NCBI GenBank assembly: GCA_026005135.1
Contig: BPKM01000004.1
Location: 173,340 to 237,339 of the forward strand
Direction of reading: 5' to 3'
DNA: 64,000 nt
Source of the DNA: Leptospiraceae bacterium
Lineage (GTDB): Bacteria > Spirochaetota > Leptospiria > Leptospirales > Leptonemataceae
Shown here: one piece after another, positions 55,933 through 63,967 of the stretch
Numbering within the stretch: position 1 is the stretch's first letter
Layout: the number at the start of each line of letters is the position of its first letter
The notes under the pieces: model-generated
Seen by the model: the letters and a program-made list of their open reading frames with translations, nothing else
Told to the model about the DNA's origin: nothing
The model's database searches: none
Translations under genes and position numbers: made by a program

Positions 55933-55963
55933 ATTGATATTGAGATTAATTCTCAATATCAAT
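55933..55963. promoter_or_regulatory. Perfect inverted repeat, probable Fur-family operator
   Basis: ATTGATATTGAGA (55933-55945) and its exact reverse complement (55951-55963) flank TTAAT. The half-site TGATATTGAG recurs, slightly altered, before the FMN-binding gene at 63947. Position is 24 bases before the GTG of the imelysin operon, and the pattern (TGAGAxTxATTCTCA core) resembles Fur/PerR boxes. Identity of the regulator is inferred. Confidence 0.7.
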
Positions 55964-56129
55964 TGAGACAAAAAAATTTATTAGCGATTTAAGACAACAC
56001 TTTTTTAAAAAATTATTAAAAAATTAAATTTTAATACTTTATAGGATTTATTTTATATTTATATTTACAAATAATTCTCAAAATTAAAATTTTCTTTACA
56101 CTAATTCCAAATAAGGAATAATTAAATTT

Positions 56130-56612
56130 ATGAAAGATTCTTACGAAATACAATCTTTGATATTAGATTATTTGGAAGGTCCCAAAATTTTGGAAGAAGC
56201 TTTACTTGGTATGTCTAAAAATGATATGTTAAAAAGACCCATAGAAGGCAAATGGTCTACGTTAGAAGTTATATGTCATATTACTGATATGGAAATTGTA
56301 TATGCAGATAGAATCAAAAGAATTCTTGCAGAAGATAAACCCACAATGTTTGGTACAGATCCAAATACATTCGCAAAAAACTTATTTTATCATGATAGGG
56401 AACCAACAGAAGAATTACACTTAGTCTATTCTATAAGAAACCACATAGGCAAGATTCTAAAACAATTAAAAGAATCTGATTGGAATAGAATTGGTATACA
56501 TTCAGAAGCAGGAGAAATTACATTATTACAAATTGTAAAAAATATAACTTTACATATTCCTCATCATGTAAAATTTATAAAAGAAAAAAAAGAGGCTTTA
56601 AATATTAAATGA
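56130..56612 (+). CDS. DinB-fold protein
   Basis: 160 residues of the DinB/YfiT four-helix metal-binding fold. The three metal His are plausibly in 'VICHITDMEIVYADRI' and 'LHIPHHVKFIKE'. 'KWSTLEVICHITDME' and 'RIKRILAEDKP' are standard. Members include thiol transferases and uncharacterised hydrolases; the specific activity is unknown. The stop overlaps the next ATG by 4 bases. Confidence 0.88.
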   Translation: MKDSYEIQSLILDYLEGPKILEEALLGMSKNDMLKRPIEGKWSTLEVICHITDMEIVYADRIKRILAEDKPTMFGTDPNTFAKNLFYHDREPTEELHLVYSIRNHIGKILKQLKESDWNRIGIHSEAGEITLLQIVKNITLHIPHHVKFIKEKKEALNIK

Positions 56613-57223
56613 AAATTAAAAAACTATTAATTATTATTTTTATTCTATTATTTTTTTTAAGTAGTTATTTTGTTTATTCTTTTTTAACTTCTCCAAGATA
56701 CTCCATTTATAAAATACAATCTTCAATCCAGCATAAAGATAAAGAAATTTTTTTACAGTATGTAGATATTGATTCTATTATTGATGATTTTTTACAACAA
56801 ATGATCTTAGAAGAAAGTAGAGGAGTTAACCCAGATAATCCATTAGAACATTTTAAAAGCCAATTAAAAATAAAATTAATCGAAAAATTTAGACCTTCTA
56901 TTAAACAATATTTTAAACAATCTATTTTATCCTATTTTAACTCTACAGCTGAAAATTTAATATTACCACAAGAAGCTCAAATTCTTTTACTAAAAAAATT
57001 AGAATCGTTTTCTATTCCTTCTCATATAGGTATGCAATATTCTATTGATAGAATCATATATCCAGAACAAAATATAGCTATAGTAGAATTTCATATTATT
57101 CCAGAAAATGCTCCACCAATCATTTTAAAATTAAAATTTATAAAACAGAATTTTTACTGGAAATTGATCGCAATACCAAACTTATATGAATTTTTACTGA
57201 AACTAAATGAACTAAAGTTTTAA
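56609..57223 (+). CDS. DUF2939-like membrane-anchored protein
   Basis: 204 residues with one N-terminal membrane helix (residues 5-25), then 'SPRYSIYKIQSSIQHKDKEIFLQYVDIDSIIDDF', close in style to DUF2939 (SPYYALY.I..AI...D...L..YVDFP.LR). The rest is amphipathic and ends in a beta-rich piece. Coupled to the DinB-fold gene. It overlaps the convergent MarR gene by 4 bases. Function unknown. Confidence 0.75.
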   Translation: MKIKKLLIIIFILLFFLSSYFVYSFLTSPRYSIYKIQSSIQHKDKEIFLQYVDIDSIIDDFLQQMILEESRGVNPDNPLEHFKSQLKIKLIEKFRPSIKQYFKQSILSYFNSTAENLILPQEAQILLLKKLESFSIPSHIGMQYSIDRIIYPEQNIAIVEFHIIPENAPPIILKLKFIKQNFYWKLIAIPNLYEFLLKLNELKF

Positions 57224-57807
57224 TTCTTTTCTTTAAAATCTTTACAATCAATTTGAAGTTCAAAAATCTGAAGTGTTTTCTTTAAATAATTACAATAATT
57301 TTGACTTTTATTTATAGTAAAAAATTTACAATTAAAACACATTTTTTGATTATCAATCAGTTTTTTATTATAAGCGTTTAAAATAAAATTATAAATAAAT
57401 TCGTAAATAATTTTTTTTTCTGTAGGAATCTCTTTTATGATAGGTAGAAAGATTTGATAAAACAATGTTAATTGATTAGCAATTTTCTTTCCTTTATATG
57501 TTAAACGAATAGTTCTGAATCTTTGATCTCCTGGATAAATAATTTTTTCTATAAATTTCTTTTGTTCTAAACTTTTTAGGGATTTACTTATAGTTGTTTT
57601 ATCCAAGGAAATAATATTTTGTAAATCCTTTTGGGTTAAAGCTTGATGTTTATGGAGGGAAAGTAAAATTAAACTCTGAGTAGGATTTAACTGGTATTTT
57701 AAACTTTCCCTCCATAATTGAATTCTAAAAATTTCAGATATCCTTTCCAATCCTTCTATAATTTTATTATCTATATCATTCTCTCCAGGCACTAAAAACA
57801 TAATCAT
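57220..57807 (-). CDS. MarR-family regulator with cysteine-rich C-terminus
   Basis: 195 residues. The winged helix is at about residues 40-105: 'NPTQSLILLSLHKHQALTQKDLQNIISLDKTTISKSLKSLEQK' (in parts) with the wing 'IIYPGDQRFRTIRLTYKG'. The C-terminal 40 residues hold 'CFNCKFF', 'NYCNYLKKTL' and 'DCKDF': four Cys spaced like a metal or Fe-S site, not usual in MarR. It overlaps the P460 gene by 32 bases and likely controls it through the palindrome at 58273. The sensed signal (NO, metal or redox) is inference. Confidence 0.88.
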   Translation of the reverse strand: MIMFLVPGENDIDNKIIEGLERISEIFRIQLWRESLKYQLNPTQSLILLSLHKHQALTQKDLQNIISLDKTTISKSLKSLEQKKFIEKIIYPGDQRFRTIRLTYKGKKIANQLTLFYQIFLPIIKEIPTEKKIIYEFIYNFILNAYNKKLIDNQKMCFNCKFFTINKSQNYCNYLKKTLQIFELQIDCKDFKEKN

Positions 57808-58255
57808 TTTTTTCTACAGATTGATGACAAGCAAAACATTGATTTTTTGCATCTGTTACAACTGGCTTATTTAAATCACCACCAGCATATGCCTGGAATT
57901 CCCAGTTACCTGTATCTGGATTTTTATTTGTCTTTTTCATATATGCTAAAACTTTTCTTGTACCTTCTCCTACTGTATTGTCTTTTTTTACTACTTCTAA
58001 TAAATCAAAAACAATTAAAGAACCTTCTGGAAATTTGGTTTTATTTTTATAAGCCTGATATGCTTTTTCATTTGCATAGATATGATGTATTCCTCCAAAA
58101 TCTTTATATAAAGGATGTCCTTCTTCTAAGATTAATGTTTTAACATGATAAAATTGTCTGTAATCTTTTAAACCTTCTTTTTTTACTTGCTGGTTTTGAT
58201 TACAATAACCTAAAAGCCCTATTACCATTAATAAGTATATTAATTTATGTTGCAT
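57776..58255 (-). CDS. Cytochrome P460 family lipoprotein
   Basis: 159 residues from the ATG at 58255 (GGAGGG upstream). Lipobox LLGYC (Cys18). P460-type body: 'HPLYKDFGGIHHIYAN', 'FPEGSLIVFDLLEV', 'WEFQAYAGGD', and the c-type heme motif 'CFACHQSVEKNDYVFS' near the C-terminus. Family members oxidise hydroxylamine or detoxify NO-related species using a cross-linked heme; the cross-linking Lys cannot be picked by eye. Operon with the MarR regulator. Confidence 0.88.
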   Translation of the reverse strand: MQHKLIYLLMVIGLLGYCNQNQQVKKEGLKDYRQFYHVKTLILEEGHPLYKDFGGIHHIYANEKAYQAYKNKTKFPEGSLIVFDLLEVVKKDNTVGEGTRKVLAYMKKTNKNPDTGNWEFQAYAGGDLNKPVVTDAKNQCFACHQSVEKNDYVFSAWRE

Positions 58256-58272
58256 ATATCCCTCCTGCTTAT

Positions 58273-58291
58273 TAGTTGGTATTACCAACTA
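58273..58291. promoter_or_regulatory. Perfect 9-1-9 palindrome, probable MarR operator
   Basis: TAGTTGGTA, one base, TACCAACTA. It lies 17 bases upstream of the P460 start and overlaps a TATTAT/TATATAG-like -10 region on the minus strand. The length and symmetry fit a MarR dimer; the adjacent marR gene is the natural candidate. Confidence 0.75.
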
Positions 58292-58391
58292 TATAATATC
58301 TTTTTTATTCTTGCAAGCTTTTTTTTTCTAATTAAAGAAAAAAATATATTTTTTAGATTTAATAATAATAAAAATTAGATATACTTTAAAT

Positions 58392-58697
58392 TCAGCGTTT
58401 GATCTTATAATAAATATCTAATAAACATTGTTCTAAGAATGATTCCATATATTTTTCTTTTGAAATTTTAGGATCTATATTTTCCCAAAAATCTTGTTCT
58501 ACTGAATTTTCTAATATTGAAATCAACTGGGATTTTAATGCTGGTCTTTCTTTATCAAGATAATTAAATAAACCTATTTGTTTTATATTTTTTACTATAT
58601 CAAATAATTCATTTTTACTTAAATCAATCCTGTAAGCATATAAATACCACTGAATCTGATCTTTTTCAATTTTTGATTTACTATGTGTTAACTTCAT
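58392..58697 (-). CDS. Small conserved-looking protein, function unknown
   Basis: 101 residues, soluble and helical, rich in Lys/Glu ('KIEKDQIQWYLYAYRIDLSKNELFDIVKN' in parts). Its ATG overlaps the stop of the ABC-F gene by 4 bases (ATGA-type coupling), so it is probably translated and may act with that protein. No family recognised. Confidence 0.65.
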   Translation of the reverse strand: MKLTHSKSKIEKDQIQWYLYAYRIDLSKNELFDIVKNIKQIGLFNYLDKERPALKSQLISILENSVEQDFWENIDPKISKEKYMESFLEQCLLDIYYKIKR

Positions 58698-60601
58698 AAG
58701 TTTTCTAATTCATCAAGACGTGATTGTAATTCGTACCATTTATTTTCAAGTTCTTCTAATCGCTCATTAATTTTTTGCATTTTCTCGTAATTTTCTGGTG
58801 TATGCAATCCATTTTCTTCAATGTAATTCCATAATTCATCTCTTTTTTGTTCTAATTCTTTTAAAACCTTTTCCATTTCTCGTAATTCTTCTCTTAATTT
58901 ACGAATTTCTTTTTTTCTTGCTTTATAATTCTTATCAAAATATAACAATAGAGCTTTTTTATTGGATAAAGGATCATCTGGATTTGTAGATGGTAAAGGT
59001 GATGTTCCATTTTTCTTTGTTTTTCCTTGATTTTGTTTATTCGATAATTGTAAGATATGATATGCAACAATATCTGTATTAGAAGAAAGATGTTCTTTCT
59101 CTACTTCCAAACGTTTATGATAAACATAATCTTCATAATTTCCAGGATATACCTGGATTTTTTTATTAAATACTTCTATTATTTTAGTGGCAATGGTTTT
59201 TACAAATGTTCTATCATGACTTACAAAAAATACTGTACCATCAAATTCTTTTAATGCCAAAGCCAGATTTTCTGTAGTTTCGAAATCTAAATGTGTATTA
59301 GGTTCATCTAAAATTAAAATATCATTCTTTTGTAATAATAATCCAGCTAAAAATAATCTGACTCTTTCTCCACCACTAAGATAAGTTACTTTTTTTTCAA
59401 AGTCCTGTTCCTGGAATAACATTATACCAGCAATTTTTTTAATTTCATTTAATGATGTATTTTTATTAGAAAAGTTCAATAATATATCTATTACTTTTAA
59501 ATTATTATCTAATTGATTTACCATTTCATTAGAATAATATCCAAGCCTTTTATTTTTTTGCCATCGATAATATCCTTCTATAGGTGGAATAATTCCAGCA
59601 ATAGTTTTTAAAAATGTTGTTTTACCTTCTCCATTTGGTCCTATTATTGCATATTTTTCTGAACCAGATAAATATAATTCGACATTATTAGATATAATTT
59701 TATTACCATACCCTGTTGACATATTACATTCAAAAATAATTCCTCTTTGTATGGGAACATTAATGAATTGAAAAAACGCTTTTTTTTCCTGTAATAAAAA
59801 ATGTTCTTTTAATGGCACTTCCTGAATTCTTTGTAATTGCTTTTCTTTAGATTTTGCCTGAGAAGATTTTGTAGCTTTTGCTTTAAATCGATTAATAAAG
59901 GATTCCAGTTTTTCTTTTTTTTTCTGTATTTCCTTTTGTGTTTCTATAACGGAATCTATTTGTTTTTGTTTCCATTCTAAATATAAATTCACATTACCTT
60001 TAAAATATTGGAAATAATTTTGGGTTATTTCTAAGGTATTCTCGCAAGTCCTCAATAAAAATTCTCTATCATGAGAAATAATAAAATATCCTTTTTTTTG
60101 ATTTTTTAAATCTTCTAAAATTCTTTCTAAAAACAGCTGGGTATCTAAATCAAGATAATTGGTTGGTTCATCTAAAAATAAAAAATCCGGTTCTGTTGAT
60201 AATACAGCTGCTAATTTAACCCGCATTTTATAACCACTTGAAAGTTCATGAAGTGGTACAGTTAATAATTCTGATGTTAAACCTAATTTAAAACAATACT
60301 TATAACAAATCCAGGGATCTTGCTTTGATGATTTTATGATATAATCAATTACAATTTCTTCCTCTTCCCAGTCTTCTAATTGATCTAAAAAGCCAAACTT
60401 TGCATTTTTATTATAAATAATTTCACCTGAATCTGGTTCTATTTCTTTTTTAATTAAACGATAAAAGGTTGTTTTCCCTACTCCATTTTTTCCTATTACA
60501 CCGATAGTATCTCCTTGGTTTATTGTAAATGAAATATTATCAAAAATAGTTCTACTTCCTATATGATAGGATAAATTTTTTATATCTATTAAAGGCTTCA
60601 T
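58694..60601 (-). CDS. ABC-F family ATPase (Uup/YfmR-like)
   Basis: 635 residues with two ATPase domains and no membrane part. Domain 1: Walker A GKNGVGKT (36-43), signature 'LSSGYKMRVKLA' and Walker B 'FLFLDEPTNYLDLD'. Domain 2: GPNGEGKT, 'LSGGERVRLFLAGLLL' and 'ILILDEPNTHLDFE'. The linker is Lys-rich ('FINRFKAKATKSSQAKSKEKQLQ'), as in ribosome-acting ABC-F factors. The C-terminus is a long coiled coil like Uup. It likely acts at the ribosome E site to rescue stalled translation; an antibiotic-resistance role is not indicated. Confidence 0.93.
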   Translation of the reverse strand: MKPLIDIKNLSYHIGSRTIFDNISFTINQGDTIGVIGKNGVGKTTFYRLIKKEIEPDSGEIIYNKNAKFGFLDQLEDWEEEEIVIDYIIKSSKQDPWICYKYCFKLGLTSELLTVPLHELSSGYKMRVKLAAVLSTEPDFLFLDEPTNYLDLDTQLFLERILEDLKNQKKGYFIISHDREFLLRTCENTLEITQNYFQYFKGNVNLYLEWKQKQIDSVIETQKEIQKKKEKLESFINRFKAKATKSSQAKSKEKQLQRIQEVPLKEHFLLQEKKAFFQFINVPIQRGIIFECNMSTGYGNKIISNNVELYLSGSEKYAIIGPNGEGKTTFLKTIAGIIPPIEGYYRWQKNKRLGYYSNEMVNQLDNNLKVIDILLNFSNKNTSLNEIKKIAGIMLFQEQDFEKKVTYLSGGERVRLFLAGLLLQKNDILILDEPNTHLDFETTENLALALKEFDGTVFFVSHDRTFVKTIATKIIEVFNKKIQVYPGNYEDYVYHKRLEVEKEHLSSNTDIVAYHILQLSNKQNQGKTKKNGTSPLPSTNPDDPLSNKKALLLYFDKNYKARKKEIRKLREELREMEKVLKELEQKRDELWNYIEENGLHTPENYEKMQKINERLEELENKWYELQSRLDELENL

Positions 60602-60674
60602 ATAATAAAATTTTCTTGAAATTATATATACAAAAATAAAAAATAAAGAGAAAAAACTACGTCAAATAAAAAAA

Positions 60675-61592
60675 ATGCAAACAATAGAATCTTATTCTAG
60701 TATTCCAGTAAATGTTGCAGAAGAGTTAATTCGTATTATACGTATGTTAGCTCGTTCTGGCAAAAAATTTTTTAGACAATATCTAACCCAGTCCATATAT
60801 CAGGCTAATTATAAACGACTTTATAGTTTAGAAAAAACGTCAAAGTTAATGGATAGAATTAAAGAAGCAATGAATGATCCTGCTAAAATTCATACAGTTG
60901 GTCCTATAGCCAAAAGAATGATTGCTCAGGCATTAACAGAATCAGATTCAGCACTTGGTGATGCATGCATCTTTTTTTTAGAGAAAATTATCGCAAATCC
61001 CATTGTTGCTTCCAGTAAAGAAGCAATTGAATTTGTAAAAGTCATTAAACCTCCTTTAAAAGAATTTCAAAAACTTTACGAAGTACAGAATAAAAAAATT
61101 TTCGAAGAATTATTACTCGCAACAGGCAAAGAAGATTTAAAACGACTAATTCAACCTGTTGAGCTCGACAAACATGGAAAAAAAATTCAAGTATCTCAGG
61201 AAGCAAAACTCTTATTAGAAAGAATAAAAGTTGCCCAGAAAGCAAGAGATATTGCAAAATGTAGAAAATTATTAGCAACTTATCTAATTAAATATGGAGA
61301 TAAGAATTTAGAAGATAGAAAGATTGTAGATTCTATTATAGAAGCATTTGATAAAAGTCATCCTAATTTTAAAAAAGAACTAAATGATTTTATTGCTATT
61401 CAACTTCATTATCAAATTATTCAGGGTATTGTAGAAAAAAATTTAAAAAAAAGTATAACAGCTATTTCTAAATATGCACATATTTTTAGAGGTGATCCGA
61501 ATATCAAATTCTACCATGAGATTGATGAATTTGAAAAAAAACTCTATGAAATTATAGAAAAGAAAAACCTCTGGAGAGAATTAAAAGAATAA
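60675..61592 (+). CDS. Conserved-looking helical protein, function unknown
   Basis: 305 residues, soluble, no signal peptide, predicted mostly helical. 'IRIIRMLARSGKKFFRQYLTQS' gives a basic N-terminal helix. 'AQALTESDSALGDACIFFLEKI' and a Lys-rich tail follow. No recognised domain. Codon use and length are typical of real genes here. It is convergent with the methyltransferase gene, stop to stop with no gap. Confidence 0.7.
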   Translation: MQTIESYSSIPVNVAEELIRIIRMLARSGKKFFRQYLTQSIYQANYKRLYSLEKTSKLMDRIKEAMNDPAKIHTVGPIAKRMIAQALTESDSALGDACIFFLEKIIANPIVASSKEAIEFVKVIKPPLKEFQKLYEVQNKKIFEELLLATGKEDLKRLIQPVELDKHGKKIQVSQEAKLLLERIKVAQKARDIAKCRKLLATYLIKYGDKNLEDRKIVDSIIEAFDKSHPNFKKELNDFIAIQLHYQIIQGIVEKNLKKSITAISKYAHIFRGDPNIKFYHEIDEFEKKLYEIIEKKNLWRELKE

Positions 61593-62456
61593 TTATTTTT
61601 CCTTTATAAACATCATAGCTAACATATCACCCTGATTTATAAGTTTTACCACTTTATCTAAAATGGTTTTTGATAGTTTATAAAAAAAATTCATCTCTGG
61701 TTTTGCTGTTAATCCAGAACCATAAGTTATCATAGAAACTTTTTTAAAACCAATTTCGTGTAAAATTTTAGTTAATTGTTTTTCATTAAAAAAAAATAAA
61801 TGTTCTGGTACATTCATAAATCGCCATTTTTCTTTCTGTATTTTTGCAAGAATTCCCCATCTACACGTAGAAAAAATAAATATTCCCTTATCTTTCAATA
61901 AGTCGTAAACTTTTTTAAAAACACTTATTGGATCTTTAAAATGTTCAATAGAAGCCCATAGTACTATACAATTAAAATTGGATTTATAATCAAAATTTAA
62001 TGACAAAAAATCTGTATTAATTACATTTAAATGAAATTGCTTTTGTGCGAATTCACACATTTCTTCTGAAATTTCTACCCCCATTACTTCCCAATGTCTA
62101 TTTTTCATATATTCTAAAAAATATCCTGCTGCACATCCTATTTCTAATAATTTAGGCTTAAGTTCCCTTTGGAAAATTTTATTTTCATATTGATAAAAAT
62201 TTAAATCATTTAAATTTAATTCCCAGACTTTAATTAACTGGTTCTTTAACTTTTCTGATAAATAATTGTTATAGCCTCTATCTGTTCTTCTTTCAAAATA
62301 TTCTTTTTGATATAAATGTTTTATTTCTTCTGGTTGAGGATATGTTTGTATAACACCACAAGATTTACATTTAACAATATAATAAAGATTTTGGTCTTTA
62401 CCTTTTTTGGAAAATAAAACCTTACATTGATTATGATCACATATTTTGCATTTCAT
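61593..62456 (-). CDS. SAM-dependent methyltransferase with N-terminal zinc ribbon
   Basis: 287 residues. Zinc ribbon 'CKICDHNQC...VKCKSCGVIQTYPQP' at residues 3-42, then a class I methyltransferase: 'LLEIGCAAGYFLEYMKN' (motif I), 'VMGVEISEEMCEFA', 'FNCIVLWASIEHFKDPISV' (motif IV) and 'KGIFIFSTCRWG'. This arrangement is that of small-molecule or sugar C/O-methyltransferases. It overlaps the preceding membrane gene by 20 bases, yet its function may be unrelated to it. Confidence 0.88.
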   Translation of the reverse strand: MKCKICDHNQCKVLFSKKGKDQNLYYIVKCKSCGVIQTYPQPEEIKHLYQKEYFERRTDRGYNNYLSEKLKNQLIKVWELNLNDLNFYQYENKIFQRELKPKLLEIGCAAGYFLEYMKNRHWEVMGVEISEEMCEFAQKQFHLNVINTDFLSLNFDYKSNFNCIVLWASIEHFKDPISVFKKVYDLLKDKGIFIFSTCRWGILAKIQKEKWRFMNVPEHLFFFNEKQLTKILHEIGFKKVSMITYGSGLTAKPEMNFFYKLSKTILDKVVKLINQGDMLAMMFIKEK

Positions 62457-62964
62457 TATTATATAATCGAATTTGTTTCCATGTAAGAAAAATCAATAAA
62501 AAAGAATGGAATAGCATAAAAATAATAAACACAATAAATATTATAAATCGAATATAAAGAAAAATAAGTTGATTACTCTTAATCAAAGTTAATAATATAT
62601 CACTTACTATTTCTAATAAAGCAATTATATAAAATAAAATAATTAAAAAATCTATTTTATTTTTAACTATTGGATTTATATTTATAGAACGTATTAAATG
62701 AGTTAATGTAAAAATTAAAATTCCATAAGCAAGAGAATGAGAATATAAAACCTTTAACCTGCCAGTAAATGTTAAAGCTTCTTTAAAATGATCTTTTTCT
62801 TCGGGGAAATATTTTAGCATTGCTTCTGAACCATAATAATACTCAAACCACATAGAAGGTTTATATCCAATTTTTGTAAAAAACATCATTGTTCCTGTAA
62901 TTGTTTGAAAAATTACAAAAATAGCAAAAAAAATTATAAAATACTCGTAATATTTATTTCTCAT
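62437..62964 (-). CDS. Membrane protein of the FMN-binding operon, possible cytochrome b-like
   Basis: 175 residues with four hydrophobic helices. A helix with two His 13 apart ('YSHSLAYGILIFTLTHLIR') and another His in 'FMLFHSFLLIFLTW' could ligate heme as in small cytochrome b or ferric-reductase-like proteins. Between helices 1 and 2 is a soluble loop with 'GSEAMLKYFPEEKDHF'. It overlaps the upstream membrane gene by 11 bases. Electron transfer from cytoplasm to periplasm is inference. Confidence 0.6.
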   Translation of the reverse strand: MRNKYYEYFIIFFAIFVIFQTITGTMMFFTKIGYKPSMWFEYYYGSEAMLKYFPEEKDHFKEALTFTGRLKVLYSHSLAYGILIFTLTHLIRSININPIVKNKIDFLIILFYIIALLEIVSDILLTLIKSNQLIFLYIRFIIFIVFIIFMLFHSFLLIFLTWKQIRLYNNEMQNM

Positions 62965-63409
62965 TGTTCTTTAAAAATATGTCTCGAATTAATATAAATT
63001 GATAAAATATTAAATAAATATGAAATCCAAATACAGAAAAATGGTAAAAATAAAAAAACCATAAAGATTGTGAATAAAATATTAAACTAAATAAATAACA
63101 TATAAAATAAATTAAAGTTATTAGAAATAATAAATTTTTCTTTTTTAAAGAAAACTTAGTCTGATATAACATAGCCAGTGTAAATAAAAAATACATTCCA
63201 AATAAGAATAAATTGATATGCAATTCCTCTAAGCGTAAAGTAAAAGAAGGCTCAATTAGTTTTAAGAATTCTTTATAAGAAAAAGAAGTATTAATAAAAT
63301 GAAGATAAAAATTGCTTATAATAAATAATAAAAAAAATACATAAGCAAATACGATAACATTTCTTGGACCTTGATTGGAACGAATATTTCCTGTAACTAA
63401 GAATTTCAT
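62954..63409 (-). CDS. Membrane protein of the FMN-binding operon
   Basis: 151 residues, four hydrophobic helices, with His in 'EELHINLFLFGMYFLF' and 'FYHFSVFGFHIYLIFY'. No recognised family. It starts 5 bases after the FMN-binding gene's stop and overlaps the next membrane gene by 11 bases, so the three are made together. It may form a membrane complex feeding electrons to the periplasmic flavoprotein. Confidence 0.6.
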   Translation of the reverse strand: MKFLVTGNIRSNQGPRNVIVFAYVFFLLFIISNFYLHFINTSFSYKEFLKLIEPSFTLRLEELHINLFLFGMYFLFTLAMLYQTKFSLKKKNLLFLITLIYFICYLFSLIFYSQSLWFFYFYHFSVFGFHIYLIFYQFILIRDIFLKNNEK

Positions 63410-63414
63410 TGTTT

Positions 63415-63927
63415 CTATAATAATTTTGCTAATTTTAAGGTAAGTCTTACCATTTCTGATACAGTCCTACTTGTAAGTGTTGCTCCGGATATAACAGGTA
63501 TATCAATACCAGGTATAAGTTGATCCTTTCTATTTTTATTTTTAAATAAATTTAACCATCTCTCTGGTGGTTTATATTCAATAGGTTCATAAAAACTGAT
63601 TAAATAAAGTCGCTGAATAGTATAATCTGGTTTTAATACTACCATAATAGACATTTCTTTTGTTCTTACAACATCTGTATTTAATAAAGCATACCCTTTA
63701 ATATTATTTTTATCTTTTGCTACGTAAAAACTATAAAAACGATGTTTAATTTTAAATCCCAATTCCTTTTCCATTATTTGAGCTTCTTTTTCCGAAAGAT
63801 AAATACGTTTTTTTTCAATAATACTTTCTCCAAAAGCATCTTTTAATGCTTCTGCTGGAGTAATAAATACCTTAGCCTGGATCAAAAAAGGGATAAAAAT
63901 TAAAACAAAAACTATTATTCTACGCAT
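63415..63927 (-). CDS. Exported FMN-binding domain protein
   Basis: 170 residues with a signal peptide (IIVFVLIFIPFLIQA). The FMN-bind domain ends with 'IDIPVISGATLTSRTVSEMVR': SGAT is the site where ApbE-type transferase attaches FMN to Thr. Also visible is 'GYALLNTDVVRTKEMSIMVV'. It acts as a periplasmic flavin electron carrier. First gene of the operon with a GAGGT ribosome site and a Fur-like site upstream, pointing to iron reduction or related redox work. No apbE gene is in the window. Confidence 0.85.
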   Translation of the reverse strand: MRRIIVFVLIFIPFLIQAKVFITPAEALKDAFGESIIEKKRIYLSEKEAQIMEKELGFKIKHRFYSFYVAKDKNNIKGYALLNTDVVRTKEMSIMVVLKPDYTIQRLYLISFYEPIEYKPPERWLNLFKNKNRKDQLIPGIDIPVISGATLTSRTVSEMVRLTLKLAKLL

Positions 63928-63946
63928 TCTTACCTCAGATTTATTT

Positions 63947-63967
63947 TGATAATGAGTCTCAAAATCA
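63947..63967. promoter_or_regulatory. Fur-like inverted repeat before the FMN-binding operon
   Basis: TGATAATGAG (63947-63956), one base, then CTCAAAATCA (63958-63967). The arms match at 8 of 10 positions and the half-site agrees with the palindrome at 55933 (TGATATTGAG). It lies 20 bases upstream of the ATG at 63927. Confidence 0.6.
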
